64,000 bases of DNA, taken from assembly GCF_001610835.1 (NCBI RefSeq), contig NZ_CP011270.1, forward strand, positions 4,606,001 through 4,670,000, in the 5' to 3' direction. A model generated the notes under the pieces. That model did not search any database. It saw nothing but the letters and a program-made list of their open reading frames with translations, and was not told the origin of the DNA. The translations under genes were made by a program, and so were the position numbers. Source of the DNA: Planctomyces sp. SH-PL14. Lineage in GTDB: Bacteria > Planctomycetota > Planctomycetia > Planctomycetales > Planctomycetaceae. Each line of letters starts with the position of its first letter. Positions within the stretch are counted from its first letter, which is position 1. Of this stretch, positions 35,188 through 44,700 are shown piece by piece.

Positions 35188-35799
35188 TCAGCGATAGCTG
35201 ACCACAAGAAACAGCGACGCTTTCCCGCGGCCGGTGTTGGCGATCTCGTGGCTGACGTCCGCCGCATACGTGGCCGAGTCGCCGCGGGCGAGCTCCGAGA
35301 CGTCGCTTCCCGATGTGACCCGCACCTTCCCCTGGACCACCGTGAGGAACTCGCGGGTCTTCGGAAAGTGGGGCGCGCTGCTCAGGACCGCCCCCTCTTC
35401 CAGGACGAGTTCGTAGAACTCCGTGTCCTTCTCCAGGTGCAGCGGCGACAGCGTCCGCAGCGTCACGTGCTCGTCCGACCGGAACGTGTGGGCCGGATCG
35501 TTGCCGCGGACGACGTGGATCGTCGACCCCCGCTTGGGGCCGTGCTCGACGAACTCACCGATCGTCAGGTCGAACGCCTCCGCGATCCGGAGCGTCACGC
35601 CGAGCGTCGGGTTCGCCAGCCCCCGCTCGATCTGGCTGAGCATCGAGCGGCTCACCCCGCAGGCGGCGGAAAGCCGCTCCAGCGACCAGCCCTTCTCTCC
35701 GCGCAGGGCTTTGATCCGCTGGCTGAGCTGCATGCCGACGACGTCGGCGTTTGACCCGGTTCCCGTCCCGCCGCTCTCTTCCGCTGGTCGTCTGGCCAT
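35188..35799 (-). CDS. XRE-family regulator with C-terminal cupin
   Basis: A 203-residue one-component regulator: helix-turn-helix about 25-80 (LRGEKGWSLERLSAACGVSRSMLSQIERG... IAEAFDLTIGEF) and a cupin barrel about 125-200 (EFYELVLEEGAVLSSAPHFPKTREFLTVVQGKVRV). The layout matches the SutR/PuuR group of small-molecule-sensing repressors. The N-terminal 25 residues are low-complexity. It is divergent from tdh with 180 bases between starts, so it may regulate tdh; no clear operator was found. Confidence 0.88.
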   Translation of the reverse strand: MARRPAEESGGTGTGSNADVVGMQLSQRIKALRGEKGWSLERLSAACGVSRSMLSQIERGLANPTLGVTLRIAEAFDLTIGEFVEHGPKRGSTIHVVRGNDPAHTFRSDEHVTLRTLSPLHLEKDTEFYELVLEEGAVLSSAPHFPKTREFLTVVQGKVRVTSGSDVSELARGDSATYAADVSHEIANTGRGKASLFLVVSYR

Positions 35800-35979
35800 G
35801 TTCACTATTGTGGATGAATGTCTTGCATACTGCACGGTGCCCCGTCTAGGATAAGGAACCTCGAATCGCGTCGGAACGTTCGCCCCGCGATTTTGGAGGG
35901 GTGTTAGGATTCCGCCTTCCTTCGCCCCGCTCCTCTGGCTGCCCGATTCCGGGCGGCAAACCGTTCTACCGGGACACTC

Positions 35980-37011
35980 ATGAAAGCTCTCGTCAAACGC
36001 CATGCCCAGCCCGGACTCTGGCTGGAGAACGTTCCGGAGCCGACGGTCGGCCCCAACGATGTCCTGATCCGGGTCGACCGGACGGGGATCTGCGGGACTG
36101 ACGTCCACATCTACAACTGGGACGCGTGGGCCCAGAAGACGATCCCGGTCCCGATGGTGGTGGGGCATGAGTTTGTCGGGGACATCGTCGAGGTCGGTTC
36201 GAACGTCCGGGACTTCTTTCCCGGCGAGGTGGTGAGCGGCGAAGGGCACGTTGTCTGCGGGCACTGCCGCAACTGTCTGGCGGGGCGGCGGCATCTGTGT
36301 GCCCACACGCAGGGGATCGGTGTCAACCGGCCCGGGGCGTTCGCGGAGTACATCGCGGTGCCGCAGACGAACGTCTGGCACCACGATCCTTCGATCAATC
36401 GCGACATCGCGAGCATCTTCGATCCGTTCGGGAATGCGGTTCATACGGCGCTGTCGTTCGACCTTCTGGGCGAAGACGTCCTGATCACCGGGGCGGGGCC
36501 GATCGGCTGCATGGCGACGGCGATCGCGCAGTACGCGGGGGCCCGGTACGTCGTTGTGACGGACGTGAACCCGTGGCGGCTGGAGCTGGCGAAGAAGATG
36601 GGGGCGACGCGGGTTGTTGATGTCCGGACCGAGAAGCTCTCGGACGTTCAGAAGGAACTCCGCATGAAGGAGGGGTTCGACGTCGGTCTGGAGATGTCGG
36701 GCAATCCTTCGGCCTTCCGTGACATGCTGGCCAGCATGGCGCATGGCGGGAAGGTGGCGATGCTGGGGATTCCTGAGAAGGAGATGGCGATCGACTGGAA
36801 CCTGGTCGTCTTCAACATGCTGACGATCAAGGGGATCTACGGCCGGGAGATGTATGAGACGTGGTACAAGATGACGGTGATGCTCCAGGGGGGGCTGAAG
36901 ATCGATCAGGTGATCACGCACCGGTTTTCGGCGACGGAGTTTGAGAGGGGTTTTGAGGCGATGCGGAGTGGTCAGTCGGGGAAGGTGATTCTGGACTGGA
37001 AGTCGCTGTAA
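35980..37011 (+). CDS. tdh: L-threonine 3-dehydrogenase
   Basis: A 343-residue zinc-dependent alcohol-dehydrogenase family enzyme that oxidises L-threonine to 2-amino-3-ketobutyrate with NAD+. Catalytic-zinc motif [13 protein letters not shown] and [12 protein letters not shown]; structural-zinc Cys in [15 protein letters not shown]; Rossmann motif GAGPIGCMA; and MYETWYKM near the end, typical of Tdh. Length equals E. coli Tdh (341). A kbl partner is not visible beside it. Copy B of the dispersed repeat begins 9 bases after its stop. Confidence 0.93.
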   Translation: MKALVKRHAQPGLWLENVPEPTVGPNDVLIRVDRTGICGTDVHIYNWDAWAQKTIPVPMVVGHEFVGDIVEVGSNVRDFFPGEVVSGEGHVVCGHCRNCLAGRRHLCAHTQGIGVNRPGAFAEYIAVPQTNVWHHDPSINRDIASIFDPFGNAVHTALSFDLLGEDVLITGAGPIGCMATAIAQYAGARYVVVTDVNPWRLELAKKMGATRVVDVRTEKLSDVQKELRMKEGFDVGLEMSGNPSAFRDMLASMAHGGKVAMLGIPEKEMAIDWNLVVFNMLTIKGIYGREMYETWYKMTVMLQGGLKIDQVITHRFSATEFERGFEAMRSGQSGKVILDWKSL

Positions 37012-37019
37012 GGGCCGGC

Positions 37020-37341
37020 GCTCGAACACCGTTCTTGCCGGCACAGCTCGATAGCTCAAGCCCAACGTGCGACGGCCTCTGGGGTCAAGGGGGTTTCACC
37101 CCCTTGCCGCCGGAGGCACTTCCATGAGGAACCGTGGTCAGCAACGGATGTCCCCTTGTGGAACCGGCGTTGAGGACTCGCAACTCGCTCTGGAATCTCC
37201 GCGGGTTGGTGAAGGGGCATCCGGCACGGTGTCCGCGTTTGGATACTTACTCCTTCAGGCATCTCTCGACGGCCAGGCCTCCGGCGGGCAAGGGGGTGTT
37301 GCCCCCTTGCATCCCCCACCAGGGTGCCCCTGGACCCGGTT
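37020..37341 (-). repeat. Dispersed ~320-bp repeat, copy B (inverted)
   Basis: Same family as copy A but in opposite orientation: starts CTCGAACACCG... GGCAC and ends ...CCCCTGGACCCGGT. Hairpins AAGGGGGTTTCACCCCCTT and AAGGGGGTGTTGCCCCCTT flank the core, with GCCTCCGGCGG internally. It begins 9 bases after the tdh stop. The remaining gap to 37461 is empty of ORFs. Confidence 0.85.
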
Positions 37342-37461
37342 CTTGGGGTGGCGTTGAAGGGGGCGCGGTTTGGCCGGTAACGTGCCGGTCAAACTCGGAC
37401 AGGCCGGGTTCCCACGTTTGACCCCTATCGGGCGACCTCACGCGAGACGCCCGCCTCCCCC

Positions 37462-38850
37462 ATGACGTCTTTCTCCCGCCGCCAATTCCTCGGCTCCGCC
37501 CTTGCCTCCACAGCCGTCGGCTCCCTCTTCGCCTCCCTCACCTCCCACTGCGCCGCCGTCGGGTTCCCCGAACTCCTCGCCCCCGGCTACGGCCCGCTCC
37601 GCCCCGTCGAAGACGAAACAACCGGCCTCGAACTGATCCGGCTCCCCGAAGGCTTCCGCTGCATCTCCTACGGCTGGACCGGCGACCCGATGAGCGACGG
37701 CGCTCCCACCCCTGCCGCCCACGACGGGATGGCAGTCGTCAAGGAGCAGAAAGGGATCATCTCCCTCATCCGCAACCACGAGCTCGACAAGCCCGGCGTG
37801 CCGTTCACGAAGCCCGAAGCGACCTACGACGCGGCCGCCCGCGGAGGCTGCACCGTGCTGCAGTTCGACGGCACCCGCGGCAAGTGGCTGTCGAGCCGCG
37901 CGGCGCTCGGAGGAACAGTCCGTAACTGCGCCGGCGGTCCAACCCCCTGGGGGACCTGGCTCACCTGTGAAGAGACCGTCGTCGATGAGCGGGAAGAGTT
38001 CCAGAAGTCGCACGGCTGGGTCTTCGAAGTCGCCGCCGACGGCGCCGCGAATCCGGAGCCGATCCGGGGGATGGGCCGCTTCGTTCATGAGGCAGTGGCC
38101 GTCGACCCGGCGACGAGCATCGTCTACCTGACGGAGGACCGTGGCGAGTCCGGGCTTTACCGCTACGTCCCCAAGATCCCGGGGAAGATGCATGACGGCG
38201 GCCGGCTGGAGATCCTGGAAGCGGTTGGGCAGAAGGATCTGCGGCGAGGGATCCGGGTTGGAAGCCACTTCGATGTCCGTTGGCATGTTCTCGACGATGT
38301 CGAGGATGCCCGGACCGGCGAAGCGGATGAGACGCAGGCGGTCTTCAAGCGGGGGGTGCGGCTGGGGGCTTCGACGTTTGCCCGGTTGGAGGGGTGCGCG
38401 GCGGCCCACGGAATGATCGTGATGACCGCCACCAGCGGGGGGGATGCGCGGCGGGGGCAGGTGTGGCAGTACGACCCGTCGAAGGAGCAGCTGACGCTTT
38501 TGTTTGAGTCGCCGGCGCGGGACGTTCTGGACATGCCGGACAACATGACGTTCAGTCCGCGGGGTGGGATTGTCCTCTGTGAGGATGGGGATCATTCGCC
38601 GCTTCGGTTGCAGGGGCTGACGGGTGACGGGCGGGTGTTTCCGTTTGCGGCCAACAACTGCGATTTCAGTGCTGGCAGGGCGAAAGGGCGTCTGGCGACG
38701 CTGGGGAAGAAGGTGGCGACAGCGGACCATCGCGGGCGGGAGTGGTGTGGCTGTACGTTTTCGGCGGACGGTCGGTGGCTCTTTGCGAATCTGCAGACGC
38801 CGGGGATCACGCTGGCGATCACGGGGCCTTGGCAGGCGGGGCTGATCTAA
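37462..38850 (+). CDS. PhoX-like DUF839 protein with Tat signal
   Basis: A 462-residue protein with a twin-arginine signal (SRRQFLGSALASTAVG). The body belongs to the DUF839/PhoX group, of calcium- and iron-dependent alkaline phosphatases: SLIRNHELDKPG, GGTVRNCAGGPTPWGTWLTCEET, and GRFVHEAVAVDPATSIVYLTEDR are conserved blocks. PhoX proteins are exported and release phosphate; catalysis here is likely but I cannot check every ligand. Copies B and C of the repeat flank it. Confidence 0.85.
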   Translation: MTSFSRRQFLGSALASTAVGSLFASLTSHCAAVGFPELLAPGYGPLRPVEDETTGLELIRLPEGFRCISYGWTGDPMSDGAPTPAAHDGMAVVKEQKGIISLIRNHELDKPGVPFTKPEATYDAAARGGCTVLQFDGTRGKWLSSRAALGGTVRNCAGGPTPWGTWLTCEETVVDEREEFQKSHGWVFEVAADGAANPEPIRGMGRFVHEAVAVDPATSIVYLTEDRGESGLYRYVPKIPGKMHDGGRLEILEAVGQKDLRRGIRVGSHFDVRWHVLDDVEDARTGEADETQAVFKRGVRLGASTFARLEGCAAAHGMIVMTATSGGDARRGQVWQYDPSKEQLTLLFESPARDVLDMPDNMTFSPRGGIVLCEDGDHSPLRLQGLTGDGRVFPFAANNCDFSAGRAKGRLATLGKKVATADHRGREWCGCTFSADGRWLFANLQTPGITLAITGPWQAGLI

Positions 38851-38864
38851 CTGCCACCATGAGA

Positions 38865-39185
38865 ACCGGGTCCAGGGGCACCCTGGTGGGGAGTGCAGAG
38901 GGGCAACGCCCCTTTGCCCGCCGGAGGCCTGGCCGTCGGGAGACGCCGGAAGGAGCACGTGTCCAAACGCGGACACCGTGTCGTATGCCCCCACATCATC
39001 CCGCGGGGATTGCAAGGCGAGCGGGGAGACTTAACGCCGGTTCCACAAAGCGGACGTCCGTTGTGTACCACGGTTCCTCATGGAAGTGCCTCCGGCGGCA
39101 AGGGGGCGTGGCCCCCTTGACCCCAGGCTGCCGTCGCACGTTGGGTTTGAGCTATCGAGTCGTGCCGGCAAGGACGCGGTTCGAG
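38865..39185 (+). repeat. Dispersed ~320-bp repeat, copy C
   Basis: Starts ACCGGGTCCAGGGG 14 bases after the DUF839 stop and ends near GGTTCGAGC. Left hairpin AGGGGCAACGCCCCTTT, right hairpin AAGGGGGCGTGGCCCCCTT. The 82 bases left before the next start hold the ribosome site of the Gfo/Idh/MocA gene and nothing else clear. Confidence 0.87.
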
Positions 39186-39267
39186 CTTTCGGTGATTGCT
39201 GTCGCATCAGCGTTCGTTAAAGTGTTCTGTGCGACATTCCGATCGGGGCCAGGAAGCGGAGGGGAGC

Positions 39268-40584
39268 ATGGCTGAGGCGAATCGGCGCGGATTCCTGCAG
39301 GTCACGGGAGCGGCCCTCGCCGCCGGAGCCTGGGCCGCTCCGGCAACAGCGAACGCGGCGGAAGACGGGCCGATCCCTATCGGGTTCATCGGGCCCGGCG
39401 GCATGGGGATGAACCACGTCCGGCTTCTGGCCCAGAACAAGGAAGTCCGGATCGCCTGGGTCTGCGACGTCGACGCCAACCGTCTCAAGGCCGCCGCCGA
39501 TCACGTCGAGCAGGCCGCGGGAACCCGGCCGCAGACGACCGGCGACCTGCGCCGCATCCTCGATGACCGCGCCGTTCAGGCGGTCTGGATCGCCACCCCC
39601 GATCACTGGCACGCGCCGGCCACGATCCTGGCGTGCCAGGCCGGAAAGCATGTCTATGTCGAAAAACCCTGCTCGCACAACCTGCGGGAGGGGCGGCTCA
39701 TGATCGAGGCGGGGAAACAGCACGGTCGGGTCATCCAGGTCGGGACCCAGAGCCGGAGCACGGAGGGGATCCGCAAGGGGATCGCCCGGCTCCGCGAAGG
39801 GGTGATCGGCGAGGTGCTGGTCGCGAAGGCCTGGAACAGCCAGCGCCGCGGGACGATCGGAAAACAGCAGCCGTCGTCCCCTCCAGAGTTCCTCGACTTC
39901 GACACCTGGCTCGGCCCCGCTCCAGCGGTTCCGTACCGCTCGAACCTGTTGCCGGGTGTGTGGCGGTGGTGGCACGAATTTGGTGCGGGGGACATGGGGA
40001 ATGATGGCGTTCATGACATCGACATCGCCCGCTGGGGGCTGGGGGTCGAGGTCCATCCGACTCGGATCGCGGCGATGGGTGGGAAGTACGTCTTTGACGA
40101 TGACCAGCAGTTCCCGGATACGCAGACGGTTCTGTTCGAGTACCAGAACCTGCCCGGTCCGCACTCGCGAAAGCAGCTCATCTTTGAGCAGCGGATCTGG
40201 TCGCCGTATGTGCAGGAAGGGTTTGAGAACGGGTGTGCGTTTTATGGGACGGACGGGCTGATGCTGCTGGGGAAGACGGGGCGGTATCAGATCTTTGGGC
40301 GCCGGAACAAGCTGATTGAGGAGGCGACTTGGGGCGGGCCGGATCTGGCTGCGCATCACCGGAACTTCCTCGGCGGGATTCGGACGGGCGAAGTGCAGAA
40401 CGCGGATGTCTCGATCAATCATGTTTCGACGGCTCTGTGCCATCTCGGGAATATCGCGACGCGGGTGGGGCGTGCGTTGGAGTTTGATCCGGCGAAGGAG
40501 ATGTTTGTCGGGGATGACGAGGCGGGCCGGATGTTGAAGCGGACGTACCGTGAGCATTGGGGCGCGCCGCGAGAAAGTGTTTGA
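39268..40584 (+). CDS. Gfo/Idh/MocA-family oxidoreductase with twin-Arg-like signal
   Basis: A 438-residue NAD(P)-binding oxidoreductase with an N-terminal RRGFLQVTGAALAAGAWAAPATANA, a probable Tat signal, pointing to periplasmic action. The Rossmann core starts GFIGPGGMGMNHVRLL; VWIATPDHWHAPATI and YVEKPCSHNLREG (the EKP catalytic motif) follow. WRWWHEFGAGDMGNDGVHDIDIARW is the C-terminal domain signature common in planctomycetes. Substrate is unknown, perhaps a sugar or sugar alcohol. ATG 39268 follows GGAGGGGAG. Confidence 0.9.
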   Translation: MAEANRRGFLQVTGAALAAGAWAAPATANAAEDGPIPIGFIGPGGMGMNHVRLLAQNKEVRIAWVCDVDANRLKAAADHVEQAAGTRPQTTGDLRRILDDRAVQAVWIATPDHWHAPATILACQAGKHVYVEKPCSHNLREGRLMIEAGKQHGRVIQVGTQSRSTEGIRKGIARLREGVIGEVLVAKAWNSQRRGTIGKQQPSSPPEFLDFDTWLGPAPAVPYRSNLLPGVWRWWHEFGAGDMGNDGVHDIDIARWGLGVEVHPTRIAAMGGKYVFDDDQQFPDTQTVLFEYQNLPGPHSRKQLIFEQRIWSPYVQEGFENGCAFYGTDGLMLLGKTGRYQIFGRRNKLIEEATWGGPDLAAHHRNFLGGIRTGEVQNADVSINHVSTALCHLGNIATRVGRALEFDPAKEMFVGDDEAGRMLKRTYREHWGAPRESV

Positions 40585-40593
40585 AGCCCAATC

Positions 40594-40925
40594 ACCGGGT
40601 CCAGGGGCACCCTGGTCAGGGGGTGCAGGGGGCAGAATGCCTCTTGCCCGCCGGAGGCCTGGCCGTCGAGAGATGTCTGAAGGAGGGCGTGTCCAAACGC
40701 GGACACCGTGCCGGATGCCCCCTCACCAACCCGCGGGGATTGCAAAGCGAGTGGTGTAGGTTGAAGGAGTCCTCAACGCTGGCACCACAAAGGGGACGTC
40801 CGTTGTGTACCACGGTTCCTCATGGAAGTGCCTCCGGCGGCAAGGGGTGACCCCCTTGACCCCGGCTGCCGTAGCACGTTGGGTTTGAGCTATATTGAGT
40901 CGTGCCGGCGAGGACGCGATTCAAG
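40594..40925 (+). repeat. Dispersed ~330-bp repeat, copy D
   Basis: Starts ACCGGGTCCAGGGG 9 bases after the stop of the Gfo/Idh/MocA gene and ends 3 bases before the stop of the convergent RNase D gene, so it lies exactly between two gene ends. The left hairpin is changed (GGTCAGGGGGTGCAGGGGG...) and the right stem is shortened compared with copies A and C. Confidence 0.85.
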
Positions 40926-40928
40926 CAC

Positions 40929-42119
40929 TCAACTTGGCTTGTACGGCTCGAACCGCAGCGGCGCATCCGAACGCGGATCGGCCACCCGCAACGTCAGCTT
41001 CCCATCCAGCACGTCCGAAAGCAGCGTCCCGCACACTTCGCCACGCCAACCCTGAAGCAGCTTCGGCAGATGCTTGGCCGACTGCCGGTGATGGATGTGC
41101 CAGTGGACCAGGTTCTCCACATCCGCCGCATTCCCGACGAGCGACATCGAGACACTCATCTCCGCACAGCGGTTGGAGAGCGCCAGACTCAACAGCCGCG
41201 ACAGAGCATCGTCGGAAGCGGGATACGCCTTCGCCCGGTCCGGCTTCGGCAGATCCTCCTCCGGAAGATCGAGCGCCGCCTGAACCGAGTCCAGAAGGTC
41301 CGTTCCGAACCGCTGGTAATCCTTCCGCTGCATGCCGCGGGTCATATTGAGCTCATGCAGCGTCGCCGGCTGCCGCTTGGCGACCTCCATCAGCATGTCG
41401 TCGCGGAAGACGGTCCGCGGAGGCTTGTCGAGCTTCTGCGCCGTGTTGATCCGCCAGTGGTACAGCGCCCGGGCGACCGCCTGATCGCGCGGCCGCAGCC
41501 CCTGCACGCCGGGGAGCTTCCGCCATCCCTCGCGGTCCTGCTCGCGGGAGACATCCGCCACCATCCGGTCGAACTCCGCCTCCGCCCACGCCATCCGCCC
41601 CTGCTTCTTGAGGGACTTCTGCTGCCGGTTCCAGATCTCAAGGAGGAACGAGACGTCCTCGACCGCGTAGTCGACCTGTCGCTGCGTCAGCGGCCGGTGC
41701 TCCCAGTTCGTCCGGGTCTCGGAACTGTGCACCTTGACGTTCATCACCTTGGCGACCAGGTTCTTGTACGAGACCGGGAAACCACGGCTCAGCAGCCCCT
41801 CGGCCACCTGCACGTCGACGAACTTCCCCGGAGGCGCCCCGGCGTACCGCAGGCAGAACCGCAGTTCCTCCCGCCCGCCGTGGCAGACGATCGTCGTCGT
41901 CTGGTCGGCCATGATCGACCACCAGGCCGAGAGATCCTCGACCTCGAACGGGTCGACGAGGTGCGACTCGTCCGGCAGCGCGAACTGCAGCAGGCAGAGC
42001 TTGGGCTGGAAATAGAACTCGGAGACGAACTCCGTATCAAATCCGACGATGCCCGCTTCGCGGATGCGGGCGCAGAAGTCGTCGAATTCGTTTTGCTCGG
42101 TAATGAGCCGCGAGGGCAT
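40929..42119 (-). CDS. rnd: Ribonuclease D (ExoII Asp replaced by Glu)
   Basis: A 396-residue DEDDy exonuclease for 3' trimming of tRNA and other RNA. ExoI GFDTEFVSEF gives D28 and E30. ExoIII YAVEDVSFL supplies the last Asp with Tyr. ExoII, CHGGREELRF, has Glu where E. coli RNase D has Asp (HAGSEDL). An HRDC domain is suggested by LRPRDQAVARALYHWRINTAQKLDKPP and a further C-terminal domain follows. Family membership is sure; whether the Glu keeps activity is unknown. Convergent with the Gfo/Idh/MocA gene. Confidence 0.9.
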   Translation of the reverse strand: MPSRLITEQNEFDDFCARIREAGIVGFDTEFVSEFYFQPKLCLLQFALPDESHLVDPFEVEDLSAWWSIMADQTTTIVCHGGREELRFCLRYAGAPPGKFVDVQVAEGLLSRGFPVSYKNLVAKVMNVKVHSSETRTNWEHRPLTQRQVDYAVEDVSFLLEIWNRQQKSLKKQGRMAWAEAEFDRMVADVSREQDREGWRKLPGVQGLRPRDQAVARALYHWRINTAQKLDKPPRTVFRDDMLMEVAKRQPATLHELNMTRGMQRKDYQRFGTDLLDSVQAALDLPEEDLPKPDRAKAYPASDDALSRLLSLALSNRCAEMSVSMSLVGNAADVENLVHWHIHHRQSAKHLPKLLQGWRGEVCGTLLSDVLDGKLTLRVADPRSDAPLRFEPYKPS

Positions 42120-42207
42120 TTTCGGTCAGGTCCAGATGCGTTCGGAGAACTCCGCAACCGCTTCCGGGACTGTATCGGGCAGGGGGCGCTCCGCTCAAGC
42201 GGGTGTC

Positions 42208-43653
42208 TCACAAGGTTTTTGCCGGGACCGTCCGCCCCTCCGCGACCTCGCGGATGTGTTCCAGGACCCGCCGGTGAATGGCGTGGATCAAGGCGTCGGA
42301 CCAGACGGTCCAGTAGGGAAGGGGCCGCATGTCGAGCGTGTACCACGTCCGGCCGATCAGCCGCGTGCCGGGACCACGCTCCCCGTCCGCGGGGAGGGGT
42401 TCCAGCCGGAACTCCCCGCGAGTGCTGCGGAAGGAGCTTTTCAGGTGCGGCGGATGGATGTGGCGGTACGGAGTCAGCTCGAACATCGGTTCCGGCTGCT
42501 CGGTGACGTCGAACGCCAGCCGCCGCGGGGGATCCCAGACGGTGATCGGCTCCACGAACGCGCCGGTCGTGAACTCGCAGTGCCGGATCGCGCCGATCCC
42601 CGTCCCCTCGATCCGGGCCCGCTCGGGACAGGCAATCCCCAGCCGGAAGAACCACGCCGGCTCCCGCGTGATCGGCGGAAAGCCGATGACCGTCTCCCAG
42701 ACCCGCTCGGGGGGCGCGGCGATTTCGATGGCGGATTCCACCGTAAAGACAGGATTCGGCGCGACCGCCCCTTCGATTCCGGCGAGGAGCGGCAGCACCG
42801 CCAGCGAACAGAGGAGGCCCTGACGTTCGCGCTGCGGGCGACGGGTTTCGCGGGCGATCGTCCAGCCGACCAGTCCCCCCAGCCAGGCGACCGGGACCAT
42901 GATCGGGAGGGCCATCAGGACGCAGATCATCCCCTCGAGCGCCAGGAGCAGGAGGGCCAGACAGCAGAACAGGACCATCAGGGAGGTATTGCCGAGCGTC
43001 GCCAGCAGGGACCGGGGACGCGGGCGGTTGAAGAGAAAGGCCCCGACGGCGCCCGAGACGAACGGGGTTCCGAAGAAGAGCGCCGAGCCGTAGTTGTCGA
43101 AGAGGTAGACAGAGCTGACGATCAGAAACAGGGCATACAGGACACCGGCAGCGATCCCGCTCAGAGCCGCGCGGACCGCCCCGGACGGCGGCTCCCGTTG
43201 GCCGGATGGCAACGGGGCGGGGAGTTCGCCCGGCTCCTGAGAGTCCTCCGCCAGGATCGCCGGCTCGGACGAGAGGACCGCCAGGCGGATCATCTCGATG
43301 AAGTTCACGATCGGGACGAAGATCCACTGGACCTCCCAGGGCGAAACCCCGGCATCCCGGCAGCGGCGGATGCTCATCGCGACCGCGATCCAGACGAACG
43401 GGATCGTCCAGAGGGTCAACGCCAGCCCCAGCCACTCGTTCCCCAGCCGGGAGAACCGCATTCGCCCGCTGAGTGTCGGGTTGAAGAAATCGAGCGGCGT
43501 ATAGACCTCACCCGTCGCCACTCCGATCACGGCCGCTTCCACGGCGTACTTCAGCAGCATCAGCCCCACACCCCAAGCGAGATACCGCCCCCGGTCCAGG
43601 GTCCCTTGGGTGCCGAACAGAAACAGGATTGGATTGAACCGAGCAGACGCCAT
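42208..43653 (-). CDS. DUF805 membrane protein fused to an SRPBCC domain
   Basis: A 481-residue protein. Residues ~1-150 are DUF805-like: GTLDRGRYLAWG, RMRFSRLGNEWLGLALTLWTIPFVW, IRRCRDAGVS. A second group of hydrophobic helices follows (~200-310), then from ~325 an SRPBCC/START-like domain (FTVESAIEIAAPPERVWETVIGFPPITREPAWFFR). SRPBCC domains bind lipids or small hydrophobic molecules; the fusion suggests a membrane-tethered binding domain. ATG 43653 follows GGGAGAGGG. Precedes rnd on the same strand by 88 bases. Confidence 0.75.
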   Translation of the reverse strand: MASARFNPILFLFGTQGTLDRGRYLAWGVGLMLLKYAVEAAVIGVATGEVYTPLDFFNPTLSGRMRFSRLGNEWLGLALTLWTIPFVWIAVAMSIRRCRDAGVSPWEVQWIFVPIVNFIEMIRLAVLSSEPAILAEDSQEPGELPAPLPSGQREPPSGAVRAALSGIAAGVLYALFLIVSSVYLFDNYGSALFFGTPFVSGAVGAFLFNRPRPRSLLATLGNTSLMVLFCCLALLLLALEGMICVLMALPIMVPVAWLGGLVGWTIARETRRPQRERQGLLCSLAVLPLLAGIEGAVAPNPVFTVESAIEIAAPPERVWETVIGFPPITREPAWFFRLGIACPERARIEGTGIGAIRHCEFTTGAFVEPITVWDPPRRLAFDVTEQPEPMFELTPYRHIHPPHLKSSFRSTRGEFRLEPLPADGERGPGTRLIGRTWYTLDMRPLPYWTVWSDALIHAIHRRVLEHIREVAEGRTVPAKTL

Positions 43654-43849
43654 CAAACCAGCCCTCTCCCCTAACGTCCTGAATAGAAATTTGACGGCCG
43701 CGGCGACAAGCCCATGCCCACCTCGAACCGGCAATTGTGGTTGCCGTTAACCCGGTCGCAGAGTATTTCAACGAGTTGTCATAGGCGCACCTCGCCGTCA
43801 CGTCTCTTCCGCCAGCCAACTCAAACCCATCACTCTCGGGGGCGACTCG

Positions 43850-44647
43850 ATGCGATTTGGAGAGTTATGGCTGCTCGAAGCCATCATCGAGGCGAAGCCA
43901 CCCGTACATGGCTGGATTCCGATCGCCCTATTGCCGGATAGCGATCCGAACGAGGAGAGCTGGGGGCGTGGCGAGGCCAGCAACCATCTCATCATGGACC
44001 TCCACCCGCACCATTTGACGGATGCGGCAGTCCGCCGGGAACTCCGGGAACTCCGGGAACTCTTCGACGGGGGGGATATCGTCGCGGCGGAATGGGGACC
44101 AGGATACAGCAAACCCGGGCCACTCTTTGTCCCTTCCGACGGCGAGATCCAAGCGGGGTTTCGCAACGATCCCAGGTGTCTGTGCTATACGTTCACCGAC
44201 CGCGGGCTGGCCCGCTGGGAGGAGTATGCGAAACCCCATTGGGCCGTGTTTCAGCAGTTCTGCAGGCAAGGCCGGGATGACTCAGGGCAATCCGTGATCA
44301 GCATCGAGGCGGCGACACAGGAGGTCGGCGAGCAGTGGATTCGAGCGATGTGTGAGCTGAAGGTGTTTCGTGGTCAACTTCAGCTTGACCACATCCATGT
44401 CCGCGACGTTCGGCCGTGGCAGGTTTATCCCTTCAAGACTCTTACGGAGGGCGTCTGTGTCACGGTCCCCCTGCGGGAGTTGCCCCCGACCACGGCGGTT
44501 GACGGTGAGGAAGACGAAGAAGACTGGGACGAGAAACGAAGCCGACTCCTGGCCGGCCTCGATCCGTGGTATCAGAACAGTGTGTCGAACTGGACTGCCC
44601 CTGCGGATGACGCGACGGACGGATCGCAATCGACGCCGAATTCCTAG
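43850..44647 (+). CDS. Hypothetical protein
   Basis: A 265-residue soluble protein without a signal peptide or membrane span. It begins MRFGELWLLEAIIEAKPPVHGWIP and contains YTFTDRGLARWEEYAKPHW and an acidic stretch GEEDEEDWDEKRSR near 227. I recognise no family. A separate small gene follows 53 bases later in the same direction. Confidence 0.55.
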   Translation: MRFGELWLLEAIIEAKPPVHGWIPIALLPDSDPNEESWGRGEASNHLIMDLHPHHLTDAAVRRELRELRELFDGGDIVAAEWGPGYSKPGPLFVPSDGEIQAGFRNDPRCLCYTFTDRGLARWEEYAKPHWAVFQQFCRQGRDDSGQSVISIEAATQEVGEQWIRAMCELKVFRGQLQLDHIHVRDVRPWQVYPFKTLTEGVCVTVPLRELPPTTAVDGEEDEEDWDEKRSRLLAGLDPWYQNSVSNWTAPADDATDGSQSTPNS

Positions 44648-44700
44648 AGAATCCACGGCTGACAGAATGTCTCTGCTCTTGCGATAGCGAGGTTCGGAAC

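Noticed and set aside
35800-37065. Extension of the cupin regulator frame across tdh on the minus strand
   Set aside because: The real regulator begins at 35799; the rest is antisense of tdh with atypical composition.
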